Assembly: GCA_963971535.1 (NCBI GenBank)
Contig: OZ020585.1
Coordinates: forward strand, 154,181,371-154,245,370
Reading direction: 5' to 3'
Source: Notolepis coatsorum
Taxonomy: Eukaryota > Chordata > Actinopteri > Aulopiformes > Paralepididae
Length of the DNA stretch: 64,000 nt
Shown here: positions 45,228 through 55,658 of the stretch, one piece after another
Numbering within the stretch: the first letter of the stretch is position 1
Layout of the letters: every line of letters begins with the position of its first letter
Translations under genes and position numbers: made by a program
Notes under the pieces: generated by a model
The model's input: the letters and a program-made list of their open reading frames with translations, nothing else
Databases searched by the model: none
What the model was told of the DNA's origin: nothing

Positions 45228-46419
45228 CAAATCAAATCAAATCAAATCAAATTTATTTATAAGGCCCGACAACACACGTTAATGTCCCCATGGGCCGTAC
45301 AGGTCTTCTTTAAACAAGTCAAGAAGAAAACATAACAATAAGTCAAGAACAGAACAAGAACACCATAAGGTCCAAACATTTTTAGATGAATGCAAATAAA
45401 TGAAAGAATGCAAGCACTCCCAGACATACCCCACGTGAAGGTAAGGAAAAACTCACTAAAACCTAACAATAGGGAAAAAAGCTCCACAGGCAATGTGGAG
45501 GAGAGAAACCTTAGAAGGGCCATTCAAGGGGGGATCTCCCTTCTTAGATGTTGGTGATAGTAGTGTTGCAGACGGACAGTTGGTAAGCATGCACTCATGT
45601 GTGTAGTGAAACACAGGTGAGTGCATGCAATAGCAACTGAACATTTTGAAAGATTAAAGATAGAGCTAATAGCGATAGCAACTGAACATTTTGAAAGATT
45701 AAAGATAGAGCTGATAGCGGATCTATTTGAGGCACAGGGGCGGCGCAAAGAGGGTCACGTCCTCCCCGTCTTAATCACGGGACATTCAACACTCCGGTCA
45801 TTGCTCAGGGACAGCCGGAGACAGGGAGATAGGGGGCGGCGCAGAGAGGGTCGCGAACTCCCCGACATCATCACGGACCACTACGAGACCTCCGGAGACA
45901 GGGGGGCACGCAGAGGGGGTCGCAACTTCCCGGCCTTCATCACGGGACGTCCGACACTTCGGTCAGCACTCCAGGACAGCAAGTCATAGGGGGACAGGGA
46001 GACGGGACAGGCGTTAGACAGCTCATGTGATTGTAGTGGGCGGACATAGCAATAGATACAAGTGGTAAGCATATATGTGAATGGAGTAGATATATGAAGT
46101 AAGCATATTATGTGAATAGAATAGAAGTACTTAACCCAGCAATGAAACCGCGTTGACTGTTAATCTGTTAACAGTCTGTTAATACTGTTAATCAGTTGAC
46201 AGGACCACGGACAGACGACGGTAAATAACTGATCCAAGGCCTAGGAGGTGCATGTAGAGCAGTCACTACAATCTTGGCCAAGACCCCGAGGCATCCATCA
46301 CCTTAGTCAGCGCCAGGAGACGGGCACTCAGAGAGATGGGGGAGGGAAGGGGGGGGAGGGAAGGGGGGGGGGGGGAAAGTTAGAGAGTTCCCATGTTTGT
46401 GGTGCTGCAAAAGAGCAGA

Positions 46420-46668
46420 CATGTAGTACCCTGTAGTGCCATGTAGTACCATGTAGTACCCTGTAGTGCCATGTAGTACCCTGTAGTACCCTGTAGTGCC
46501 ATGTAGTACCCTGTAGTGCCCTGTAGTACCATGTAGTACCATGTAGTACCCTGTAGTGTCATGTAGTGCCATGTAGTGCCATGTAGTACCATGTAGAGCC
46601 ATGTAGTACCCTGTAGTGCCATGTAGTACCATGTAGTACCCTGTAGTACCATGTAGTACCCTGTACCC
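46420..46668. repeat. TGTAGTACCM minisatellite in the L2-C 3' UTR
   Basis: About 25 units of a 10-bp motif, TGTAGTACCC / TGTAGTGCCA / TGTAGTACCA. L2-A has no such array at the matching place, so it expanded in this copy. A G-rich run lies just left (46335-46375). Confidence 0.9.
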
Positions 46669-46718
46669 TAACTAAACTAGACAGATTAATCTAAAGGTCA
46701 GTCCCCGACCAGGTGAGA

Positions 46719-47118
46719 TCAGGGTAGGTTGAAGGAGAGAGAGAAAAGATGAGTCTTAAGCAGGGATTTAAAAGCTTCGACAGAGCAGGCGCCCCTGATG
46801 ACGGCAAGTAATTTGTTCCACAGGTAGGGAGCATGGTAGACAAAGGCTCTGTGGCCGGCGGATTTATTTTTAACCCTAGGGATCGATAGAAGCCCCGCAT
46901 TTTGTGAGCGCAGACCACGAGCGGGCGAGTATCGGGAGATGAGATCGGATAGATAGAGCGGTGCAAGCCCATTTAAAATTTTGTAGGTGAGGAGTAGCAC
47001 TTTAAAGTCAGATCGGGCTTGGATAGGAAGCCAGTGTAGGGCGGACAAAACTGGTGTGATGTGATCAAATGTTCTAGTTCTAGTTAGTATCTGTGCAGCC
47101 GCATTTTGCACGAGTTGA
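46719..47118 (-). pseudogene. Reverse transcriptase C-terminus of L2-C
   Basis: About 130 codons, from LQLVQNAAAQILTRTRTFDH to LLKTHLFSLSFNLP, nearly identical to the C-terminus of L2-A. In frame throughout, but without the catalytic core, since the copy was truncated on insertion. L2-A spells the same stretch as QNAAARILTRTRKFDHITPV. Confidence 0.85.
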
Positions 47119-47262
47119 AGAAACTTGGGAATCATAAACATTCATTCCTTCCTCACTTCCCAAAAGCGTTGTGTTACTCGCTCTGCTCTCATCCCCCCGC
47201 CCCCCTCCTCCTCACGAGCTCCATGTAACGCGTAAGTTCAGTGGTCTATGCCATGTCTCGTA
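47119..47262. other. Short unassigned flank
   Basis: Sequence between L2-C and the next hAT; includes a CCCCCGCCCCCC-type run. Nothing recognised. Confidence 0.4.
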
Positions 47263-47984
47263 CAGTGGCGGCTGGTGAATTCTTCCCCGGGGGGGGCGGA
47301 ATTAATTAGTATCCCCCTCTATCTCTCCTTCTCTCTCTTTCTCTCTCTCTCTCTCACTCACACACAGCGCGACGTGGAATCGATTCGTTACACAATCAGA
47401 CCTAGTAGTATGTGTAGTATATACCAAGAATAACTTCAGTATGAGTACAGGGCTGTACACATATTTTGCATATTGTTAAACGAGCCAAGGCTAGCTATTA
47501 AACTATCGATATGAATTGAAAATGGGGGACCCTGATGTAAACAAGACAAACGTCTTTCTCTGGTCTGCATCCCCTTAACAATTGTATGTATTGAGCTGTA
47601 CTGTATTGTACCCATTCTGCAATCTGTTAAATAAAGTTTTCATTCATTCATTCATTCAAACATAGACTGGGCGAGATATTGAACAAGCCATAATCCACTT
47701 CTTTTAAATCCAAAAGAAACTCTGATTTCTTTGTAGATATGTATATCTTGTCATTTTAAACAAGTTACCATTCATTGTCTGGTTGATTATGATCCACCCG
47801 TGGTGAAATTAATTAGTTCGTTCAACAACAACACAGCATCGCTCAGATAACAGAGAGTGTGAGAGAGAGAGGGAGAGATAAAGTGTATAATGTCCACTGT
47901 CCCAGACTGTTGATGTATATCCACTGTTCAGACTGCATCCAGCTAGCCATATAGCTTTTTGTTAGCCAAGTTAGGCACCACCTG

Positions 47985-48190
47985 TGTCTTTGCCCATTTC
48001 CGCGTCGAACAGCCTGCAAACTACCGTTCTATCGTCATGCTCTAAGACAAACTCTAACCTTAACCAACTTCGAAGAGTGCCTAAGCCTAACCAGTGTATA
48101 AACTGACGTCGGCCAATCTGAGAGCGTCTCCGAGAAATGCGGCTACGGAAAGTATAGACGCTGCTTGCTTAAATGATCTAGATCGCTTGA
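47985..48190. mobile_element. Partial copy of the palindromic MITE family
   Basis: Contains TGCTCTAAGACAAACTCTAA, CAACTTCGAAGAGTGCCTAA and the right terminus AAATGCGGCTACGGAAAGTA...TAGACGC, matching 56820-57080. The left terminus is missing. Confidence 0.75.
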
Positions 48191-48401
48191 AAACGCGCCC
48201 GGCTTCCATCATATTACATCATATTTCAACGCACAGTGCATTACACACTGATAGGCGAAATTTATTTGGTTGACCTATTTCATTGGCTGCGAGGATACAG
48301 CGATGAAACCAGTGCATGCCCTGCCATGCGCGATACGTCTCGCCCCGGCCTAAGAGGTATAGTTACTAGTGACTTCCTGTGAATGAAAAACAATAATTTA
48401 T

Positions 48402-51400
48402 ATTCAAGTTCAAATTCTTTAATAGTTGTCATACAGAAGTACAGAATACTTTCATACAAAATGCTTCTTACTGTTACGCTCCAGAGACTGTGCTAGACAA
48501 GATAGTATCAAATAACATAATAACATAATATAGCATGAATTTAGAAGAAGAAAAATGAGGTCACAGTGTTCGGTATAGACATATGTACAATGTTCTGAGT
48601 TACCATATAATATACAATACACAATACTATGCAGTGTACTAATGTACAGTACTATCTAGTGCAAAGCAGAAATGGGATGAGGTACAATTTTAGGTACAAT
48701 TTACAGTAAGGTGTACGAGTTGTAGTGCAATCCTTCATCCATAAATATAAAGTGTGGGGAGTGGGTGCTACAGTGTGTTTGTTTAAAGTGGGTGTGTGCT
48801 ATAAAGTGTGTGGAGTGGGTGCTACAGTGTGTTTGTTTAAAGTGAGTGTGTGCGTGTGGATGTGTGTGCTATGTGCGTTTGGTGGTTGTTGTTGTGTAGT
48901 GTTCATTCATTGTTCGTTTAGCACCCTGATGGCCTGGGGATAGAAGCTTCTTCTGAGTCTTTCTGTGCTCGCCTTGAGACTCCGGTATCGCTTGCCTGAC
49001 CGCAGCAGTTCAAAGAGGCAGTTGTTCGGGTGACTGGAGTCTTTAATGATTCTCTTAGCCTTGCCCTTGCAACGCTTGTAGTAAATGTTCTGGAGGGTGG
49101 GGAGCCCCCCTCCAATTGTGCGTTCGGCTGAACGTGTCACTCTTTGTAGTCTGCTTCGGTCTTGTGCAGTGCTATTCCCAAACCAGGAGGTGATGTTGCC
49201 GGTCAAGATGCTCTCTATTGTACATGAGTAGAAGTTCTTAAGGATCTTCTGGCTGACTTGGAACTTCCTTAGGCGCCTGAGGAAGTAGAGGCGTTGTCGT
49301 GCCTTCTTCACAACACTGTCAATGTGTGTGGTCCATGTCAAGTCCTCGGATATGTAGGCTCCGAGGTACTTAAAGCTGTTGACTCTCTCAACCGGTGCCA
49401 CGTCGATGCTGAGGGGGCTGTAGTCCTTGACCCCCGACCTCCTGAAGTCCACAATCATCTCCTTTGTTTTGCTGACGTTCAGGGAGAGGCTGTTTTCCTG
49501 GCACCATCCCGCCAGGACCTTGACCTCTTCCAGGTAGGCCCTCTCGTCGTTGGCAGAGATCAGGCCCACCACCACTGTGTCGTCAGCAAATTTGATGATT
49601 GTATTGCTACTCCGCTGAGCCACACAGTCGTGTGTGTACAGGGAGTAGAGGAGGGGACTCAGAACACAGCCCTGGGGGGCCCCTATGTTGAGGGTGATGG
49701 ATGAGGAGGTGCAGTTGCCTGCTCTCACCACCTGGGGTCTGCCAGTCAGGAAGTCCAAGACCCACTGGCAGAGGTCATAGCCCAAGCCCAGGTCCCTGAG
49801 CTTGGCTATGAGTATGGAGGGGACTATGGTATTGAATGCCGAGCTGTAGTCGATGAATAGCATTCTCACATAGTTCCCCTGCCTCTTGTCCAGGTGTGAT
49901 GCTGCTGTGTGCAGCACATGGGATATGGCGTCCTCCGTGGACCTGTTGGGGCGGTATGCAAATTGCAGGGGGTCCATGTTGATGGGGAGGGAGGAGCAGA
50001 TGTAGCCCTTTACTAGCTTCTCAAAGCACTTCATGGCTATGGAGGTGAGAGCTACAGGGCGGTAGTCGTTGAGGCAAGCAGGCTTGGATTTTTTGGGTAC
50101 AGGGATAATAGTGGACTTCTTCAGGCAGGTGGGGATGACAGCCTGTTCTAAGGACAGGTTAAATATGTCAGTGAATACTGGGGCCAGTTGGTCGGCACAG
50201 ACTTTTAGGACGCGGCCGGGGATGCCGTCCGGACCTGCTGCCTTCCTGATATTCACTTTTTTAAAGGTCCGCCTCACCTCATGCTCTGTTACCCTGAACA
50301 CTGCGCCTCCATCAGCAGCCGACCCCCCCCCCCCCATTGCCGAGGCTTGTGAGCTGGTGTTGTTATTACCAGCATCAAACCTTGCATAGAAGGTATTGAG
50401 GTCATTTGCTAAGGAGATGTCACTGTTCAGTTTGAGGGAGGCGCCTTTGTAGTCTGTCATCGTTTTGAGCCCCTGCCACATAGCTCTAGAGTCAGCTTGT
50501 TCAAACTGGAGTTCAATTTTATCCCTGTAGCGCCGTTTGGCCTCTGACACTGTCCTCCTTACGTTGTATCGCGCCACCTTGTGGTCATTCATGTTGCCTG
50601 CCACTAGGCCGTCGTTGTATGCTTTGGTGCGCTCTCTCAGAGCTTCACGGACGGATTTGTCTACCCAGGGTTTTTGATTTGGGTAAACTTTCATTTTGGT
50701 AGTGGGGATTGTTTCTTTCACCCTAGTACAAACATAGTCCAGCACTGTCTCCGTGTAGACATTAATGTTATCTGTGTCGCGGAACACATTCCAGTCTGTG
50801 TAGTGAAACACTGACCGGATCGTCTCCTCTGACGTCAAATCCCATTTCTGCACCTCTCGCGAGACTACGGGAGTACTTTTAATTCTCTGTTTGTACTTTG
50901 GTGAAAGAAAGATGGACGCGTGATCTGATTTACCAAAGCCACTATCAGAATGAGCCTTGTAGCCACCTTTAAATTGCGTGTAACAGTGATCTAGGATGTT
51001 ACCGCCTCTGGTGTTGCAAGTCACATGCTGATAGAAGTCAGGCAATACCTTTCTCAGATTGGCGCTATTGAAATCACCCAGAACCAAAATGGCGGCGTTA
51101 ACGTTCGCCACTTGTATTCTATTTACCTCGTCGTGGAGTCTGGAGAGCGCAACCTTGTTGCTGGCTTGCGGTGGAATATACACTCCGATCAGGACGATCG
51201 CCGTTAACTCCCTCGGGAGGAAGAAAGGACGACACTTGATGGTTATATATTCCAGTTCTGGGGAGCAGTGGTTGGATAATTCCTTCACGTTAGTTGGATC
51301 GCTCCAATTTTTGTTAAACATGAAGGCAATACCTCCTCCACGTTGTTTACCGGACTCTGATGTCCGATACTTGCGATGGATAAAGAAGTGATCTGCTGGT

Positions 51401-51890
51401 TGAATTGCGTGGTCTGGAACCTCCGGTGTGAGCCATGTTTCGGTGAAGCAGAGGACGTTGCAGTCCCTAACGTCTCTTTGATATTGAATCCTTGCTCGGA
51501 TGTCATCCAGTTTATTGTCAATTGATTGTACATTGGCTAGCAATATACTGGGCAGTGGTGTACGGTGGCGTCTGGATCTCAGCCTGTTACGGATCCCAGC
51601 CCTCTTTCCTCGTCGTCTTTTCCTGGGATCTAGGAACAAAGGATCTGGTCCTAATCTCCGGAGAATTTCTTCAGGCCATTGATGCGGTTCGGAAAGCTGG
51701 TCCAGTGAGTAATCCAGTTGGTAAGTTTCCCGTAATCCAATGTCTATGAGTGACTGACGGTCATATACATTAAATGCACCAACAGTTGGTACGAACAAAA
51801 CTCTAAAAACTATAAATATTAACAAAAGTAAACACAGTCTCGACGGAGCGAACAGAAAGGCAGCCGGTCGGAGCAGCGCCATATTTGATA
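48402..51890 (-). mobile_element. Rex1-like LINE with an open ORF, nested in hAT
   Basis: Minus strand. 3' UTR 48402-48906 begins with a TTCAAGTTCAAATTC tail and shares CATACAGAAGTACAGAATAC and CTTACTGTTACGCTCCAGAG with the copy at 14766. A duplicated 60-bp block (AGTGGGTGCTACAGTGTGTT, twice, 48757-48850) lies in it. The ORF fills the remainder, leaving almost no 5' UTR, so the copy may be slightly 5' truncated or use a very short leader. The target duplication is not clear. Confidence 0.85.
48907..51882 (-). CDS. Rex1-like LINE ORF: endonuclease-reverse transcriptase
   Basis: 991 codons, uninterrupted. Residues 5-37 are strikingly hydrophobic (LCLLLLIFIVFRVLFV), then YDRQSLIDIG, a motif frequent in this fish LINE group. 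The endonuclease spans about 110-330: SILLANVQSIDNKLDDIRAR, CFTETWL, RGGGIAFMF, VLGDFNSANL and GKSDHASIFL near 322. The reverse transcriptase has AAGPDGIPGRVLK, FIDYSSAFNTIVPSIL, GAPQGCVLSPLLYSLYTHDC near 737 and IIKFADDTVVVGL near 765, with both catalytic aspartates. The C-terminus ends QAIRVLNEQ. Assignment to Rex1 (CR1 group) is from remembered motif similarity and not a search. All key motifs are present, so it may have been active recently. Confidence 0.85.
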   Translation of the reverse strand: MALLRPAAFLFAPSRLCLLLLIFIVFRVLFVPTVGAFNVYDRQSLIDIGLRETYQLDYSLDQLSEPHQWPEEILRRLGPDPLFLDPRKRRRGKRAGIRNRLRSRRHRTPLPSILLANVQSIDNKLDDIRARIQYQRDVRDCNVLCFTETWLTPEVPDHAIQPADHFFIHRKYRTSESGKQRGGGIAFMFNKNWSDPTNVKELSNHCSPELEYITIKCRPFFLPRELTAIVLIGVYIPPQASNKVALSRLHDEVNRIQVANVNAAILVLGDFNSANLRKVLPDFYQHVTCNTRGGNILDHCYTQFKGGYKAHSDSGFGKSDHASIFLSPKYKQRIKSTPVVSREVQKWDLTSEETIRSVFHYTDWNVFRDTDNINVYTETVLDYVCTRVKETIPTTKMKVYPNQKPWVDKSVREALRERTKAYNDGLVAGNMNDHKVARYNVRRTVSEAKRRYRDKIELQFEQADSRAMWQGLKTMTDYKGASLKLNSDISLANDLNTFYARFDAGNNNTSSQASAMGGGGSAADGGAVFRVTEHEVRRTFKKVNIRKAAGPDGIPGRVLKVCADQLAPVFTDIFNLSLEQAVIPTCLKKSTIIPVPKKSKPACLNDYRPVALTSIAMKCFEKLVKGYICSSLPINMDPLQFAYRPNRSTEDAISHVLHTAASHLDKRQGNYVRMLFIDYSSAFNTIVPSILIAKLRDLGLGYDLCQWVLDFLTGRPQVVRAGNCTSSSITLNIGAPQGCVLSPLLYSLYTHDCVAQRSSNTIIKFADDTVVVGLISANDERAYLEEVKVLAGWCQENSLSLNVSKTKEMIVDFRRSGVKDYSPLSIDVAPVERVNSFKYLGAYISEDLTWTTHIDSVVKKARQRLYFLRRLRKFQVSQKILKNFYSCTIESILTGNITSWFGNSTAQDRSRLQRVTRSAERTIGGGLPTLQNIYYKRCKGKAKRIIKDSSHPNNCLFELLRSGKRYRSLKASTERLRRSFYPQAIRVLNEQ

Positions 51891-52299
51891 TATTAACGTT
51901 ATATTGTGCATTGGAAACACAAACATACTTAAAATGAGTAAATATTATTCATTTTAAACATGTTTATTTTATTTCTAGGGCTAAAAAAAAATAAAAAAAA
52001 TCTTCTTCTCCTCTCTCTTTACCAGGGCGGTCGGCGCCCCAGCGCCCCTAGTGGAGAAACCGCCACTGGTCTCATAGCTCCTCTCTGATTGAGTCTCAGA
52101 CCGCCGAGGGCTGTCAATCATTCAACCCGCGTTCGTGAGTAGCATGCGCAAAGTTGCACGGGCGGGGCTTAGATGACTCAAATAGCCTATTTTGATTGGA
52201 TAATAGAATGAAAAGATCAACCGAAATGCCGACTGAGGTATGGACCGATCATAACTCACGTGATCCAAACGTGGCGTAATGTACAGAAGTCGTGTGGGG

Positions 52300-53666
52300 T
52301 TAAATGCCCATGGCACCTGGACTCTCCAATTTTTTATAACCAGCAATTACTTGTTGGGCACAAGCCGGTTAATATTCCTCAATGGCAAAGGAGGGGAGTT
52401 CATACTCTGGAGGATATTTATGATAAGTACGACCTCCGTGCGTTTCAGGACTTAAGAGAATTTTATGATCTTCCCGGCGAGTCCTTCTTTCTTTACCTTC
52501 AACTAAGGTCAGCGCTGAGGGCGCATGGCGTGCCATGGGCTCAAGCTTTGCACCCACACCCCTTCCTCAGGCTCATAGTGGACAGGACGACCTCCAGAGG
52601 GTTTGTCTCAGACTTTTATACGCTCTTAATTCAATCCACGTATAAAAATGTATCATTGGATACAATCTGGCATGTGGATATCCCGGAGTTGGACCCCGAG
52701 TTTGACTGGGATGATGTTTGGGCAAATGTGGCATTGTCTTCCCGCAACCCCAATCACCAGCAAATACATTTTAAAGGGGAACTATTTTACTATTTCTTTC
52801 ACTATTTGGGCACTTTTACACAATTCCTGTGAGTCTATGGAACACCTCTGTAATATATATATTTTTTTTTATTCATTGTTTTGTATTTCTAATCAAGTCC
52901 TCAAAAACAGCATTTTTCTACCTCAAGATCTCAAGCTGTTTTGAGCCTGGGCTCCTAAACCACTGCGCCGGGCCGGCCGGCCTGAACATTAACATGCAGC
53001 GGTGTCTTTGTGACATCACATATAGGGCACATTTTCAAATGACTCAGTTCAGTGAGGGTGAATATTGTGAGAGGAGAATTGGAAGAATGCGCCAATATGA
53101 GAATTTTGAGACATAGATCATATTAATATAAGTTCACTTAGCTAGGAAACAATGCTAAACACTCAAAAAGGCCATTTATAAGATAGTTCCCCTTTAATTA
53201 TATTCATAGGACCTATCTTACACCTAGGAAGCTATTTGCTATGGGACTGATAACCGACTCTCGGTGCACTTTGTGCTCTCAAAAGGCCACTGGCACTTAT
53301 ATGCATATGTATTGGGATTGCCCACCAGTGGCCCGCTTCTGGAGGTCAATAACGGACAAACTTTCAGATCTGTGTGGCTTATCTATCCCATTCACAGCTG
53401 TTACGCTACTCCTGAACGATATAACAACACTACCCGCGTCCGTACAACTGAAAAGGGTTGTCCTAGCGGGCGTCACAGCAGCGAAGAAGCTAATATCATT
53501 GAGATGGAAGGAGCCTGAGAAGCTCACAGTGATTAACTGGTCCCTAACACTGTTGTATGTGATTTATCTTGAGATATCCACGGCGCGGGTGATTGGGGTG
53601 GGGCAGGCTGGGATTGACCTGTGGTTCGCAGCAGCTGAGAAGGTCAGGACCGCCGTGTGCGGCTGA
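52300..53666 (+). pseudogene. L1 ORF2 C-terminal region
   Basis: The first part has SPIFYNQQLLVGHKPVNIPQ, GVHTLEDIYD and LQLRSAL, then NPNHQQIHF; the second has RTYLTPRKLFAMGL, CTLCSQKATGTYMHMYWDCP and VARFW, ending in a stop at 53666. These are the marks of the L1 ORF2 C-terminus, including the Cys-rich C-x2-C...H..W.C.P..FW motif near the end. No endonuclease or reverse-transcriptase core remains. The frame runs directly across the MITE when its 419 bp and one TTAA are removed. Confidence 0.8.
52775..53193. mobile_element. TTAA-flanked MITE nested in L1
   Basis: 419 bp with ends AGGGGAACTATTTTACTATT and AAGATAGTTCCCCT (inverted repeat AGGGGAACTAT), flanked by TTAA (52771-52774 and 53194-53197). 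No coding frame of its own. TTAA use suggests a piggyBac-type transposase, but its ends differ from the CAC-ended family at 8084 and 41825. Parts (TATTTCTTTCACTATTTGG) recur at 53798-53820 in the L1 3' UTR region. Confidence 0.8.
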
Positions 53667-54029
53667 GCGGGGTTGGGGTGCTTGTTCGGGGGAGTCCGGC
53701 GGTCTCGTGGGAGGGGGAGGAGGAAATGTCTTGTCTGTCTTGTCTTTTGTGATGTCTTGAATTTAACTGGGGATTTTATTGGGGGGCAGCTATTTAGCTA
53801 TTTCTTCACTATTTGGTCATTTATTAGATAGTACCCCTTGAATTTAAAATTTAAAAAGGTTGAACTCTGTTTTCTTTTCTTTTTGTCTTTATAATTTATA
53901 AATTGTTATTTCTGTATTATTATTGTTTTTGTTATTTTCCTGTGAAGTTCTGTGTATTGTGATTGTGATTAATGTGTTGTCTTGTTTCATGTAAATAATA
54001 ATAATAAAAAAATTGATCAAAAAAAAAAT

Positions 54030-55492
54030 ATATATATATATATGTAAATTAATAATAATTATGAATTATGAGTGAATTTGTGTTTCACGTGTTGTCATGG
54101 AATAACCTCCACTGAAATACACTCTTAAGAGTGTATTTATTTTATTCAGAAAGGAATTCTATTTTATTTGGAAATTGGAAGTATTTTTTTATTCTGTAGT
54201 TTCTGTACCTACTTAGTTAAAGTGGTCAGAAAGTTCCCTCTGTGTGTGTGTGTGTAACACAATCACATTTTCTGCAAGTTATTTATGAATGTGTGAATGA
54301 AGACGTCGTCTTGTTCAATGGGGGGGAAAATCCTCTTTTTTTACCGATTACCGTGATATACCGTTAACCGGGGTATTTTTGCCCAAGGTTATCATACCTT
54401 CAAAATGTCATACCGGCACATGCCTAGTCTACACTATACTATAGTTTAAGGCTACCTTCACTGTTTTACTGCATTACAGTACTGTTATATTGTCGTTTTT
54501 TTTATCAATAAAAAATATATTACATATTGTTGGTGCTCCTTACATTTTGGTGGGTGCTACTACATTTTTGCTGGTGCTCCCAAGTAAAAGAAATATTTCG
54601 AGCCCTGGGAGGTCATCTATTCTAACCAACAAATTGAAGTAGAAAGCATTTCGTTGTGACCAATCTTATTTGGAAACATGACACACAAAATAATAGTATT
54701 TCACTTTTTATTTTAAACAATATTTAATCGCGTTTGGAGGTGGGTGTTCTGCGTCTGCCTTTTTTTCCCAGCAAATCTCTTTATTATTAGTTATTTTAGT
54801 TATAACAAGATTGTGCATTCTTAGCAATTACGAGTAAGGCATTTATTTTATTATTATTGTAAGCAGCTATATCACTAGATTACTAATCTGATTGTTTTTA
54901 AATGTCCCCAAGGTGCACTCAGAACTTGGTAAAACTGCCTTCTCCTTTTATGCTCCTTGGGCATGGAATGAGCTGCAAAATACCATTCCCCTAGAAGCAC
55001 TTCCTCTTTTGAATACCTTAAAGGTTGTTTACCTACTGCCCTGTTGTTCTATTATGTGAAAATGTTTATTTTTTCACATGAAACTACTGCATTTTCCAGG
55101 ACTCCTTAGAATAACAGATATTCAATATTTACCCCCTGGCTAAGTAAAAGATTTCAATAAATAAAATGTAAAACAAATGATGTTGATAAGAGGCTTTAGT
55201 TTGTTTATGCAAAGCAGCAGTCGGATGTTTGACTGAACTGTATTTGTATGACATTTGAATGATATGAAAACCATGCATTTGTGACTTACACTTTGTGGAA
55301 AGTACATTTCCAACCTCCATTGCAATAGTGGTGAGTTTTGAATAATTTATCATCTTTTAAAAGCTACACAAGCTGTGGTCACGTTCTAGAACTCAAAACC
55401 CAGAGAGTTCTGGTCAGAGTTAGGTTGCACCTCTGCTTCTGTAGCCTGGTCCTGTGTCACTATAGAGCGTAATCGATCTATCTTGTATGTCT
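54030..55492. other. No gene; element tips and simple repeats
   Basis: Contains a (TA)n run (54030-54042), a short inverted block (54115-54210) related to 44545-44640, (TG)n (54240-54256), a likely hAT tip (54325-54435, ending CATACCGGCACATGCCTAG) without a partner, and a Harbinger fragment (54608-54760). The remainder, 54770-55490, is AT-rich and unassigned. Confidence 0.5.
54608..54760 (-). mobile_element. Harbinger fragment (copy D)
   Basis: Reverse complement of 33350-33500 in copy B, including CATTTCGTTGTGACC and CGCGTTTGGAGGTGGGTGTT. No ends present. Confidence 0.8.
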
Positions 55493-55658
55493 GTATCGAT
55501 ATCCATTCAGAACAAATAAATAACGCACATCCTCCGTTTGTTGGTGCTTGAAGAAGACCGGAAGGGTCGAAACGTTGCATCTGCCTTTTTGTCAAATAAA
55601 CACCTTGGAACTACTAATGAGTTGCGAGCCCCGCTTTGTCTTATGTATCGATATCCAT
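55493..55658 (+). mobile_element. 138-bp insertion with 14-bp target duplication and hammerhead-like motif
   Basis: GTATCGATATCCAT stands at 55493-55506 and again at 55645-55658, bracketing 138 bp. The insert contains TTGAAGAAGACC-GGAAG-GGTCGAAACG (55548-55574), a stem GACC/GGTC flanked by TGAAGA and GAAAC, and an AATAAA signal near 55600. This arrangement resembles the conserved motif at Penelope-like elements, several of which carry hammerhead ribozymes. Family assignment is tentative; the insert is too short to hold any protein. Confidence 0.5.

Larger units (their letters stand above)
45228..47118 (-). mobile_element. L2-type LINE, 5' truncated (L2-C)
   Basis: Second copy of the L2-A family. 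The 3' tail is (AAATC)n (45228-45255); the 3' UTR runs to 46718 and coding sequence to 47118, where the copy is truncated. It lacks the palindromic MITE of L2-A. The 3' UTR has its own expanded minisatellite at 46420-46668. Confidence 0.88.
47263..52068. mobile_element. hAT element carrying a Rex1-like LINE
   Basis: Starts CAGTGGCGGCTGGTGA and ends AAACCGCCACTG. The flanks GTCTCGTA (47255-47262) and GTCTCATA (52069-52076) agree at 7 of 8 positions, as an aged hAT duplication. Interior 47263-48400 has no transposase but holds a CT/CA-rich run (47315-47370), an (ATTC)n LINE-type tail (47640-47660) and a piece of the palindromic MITE family. The rest is the LINE at 48402-51890. Confidence 0.8.
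52290..54020 (+). mobile_element. L1-type LINE, 5' truncated, split by a TTAA-flanked MITE
   Basis: Plus strand. Coding pieces at about 52300-52770 and 53198-53666, then a 3' UTR of about 330 bp and an A-rich end (AATAATAATAATAAAAAAA, 53995-54030). The reading frame is exactly interrupted by a 419-bp insertion. Truncated within the region after the reverse transcriptase. Confidence 0.8.
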
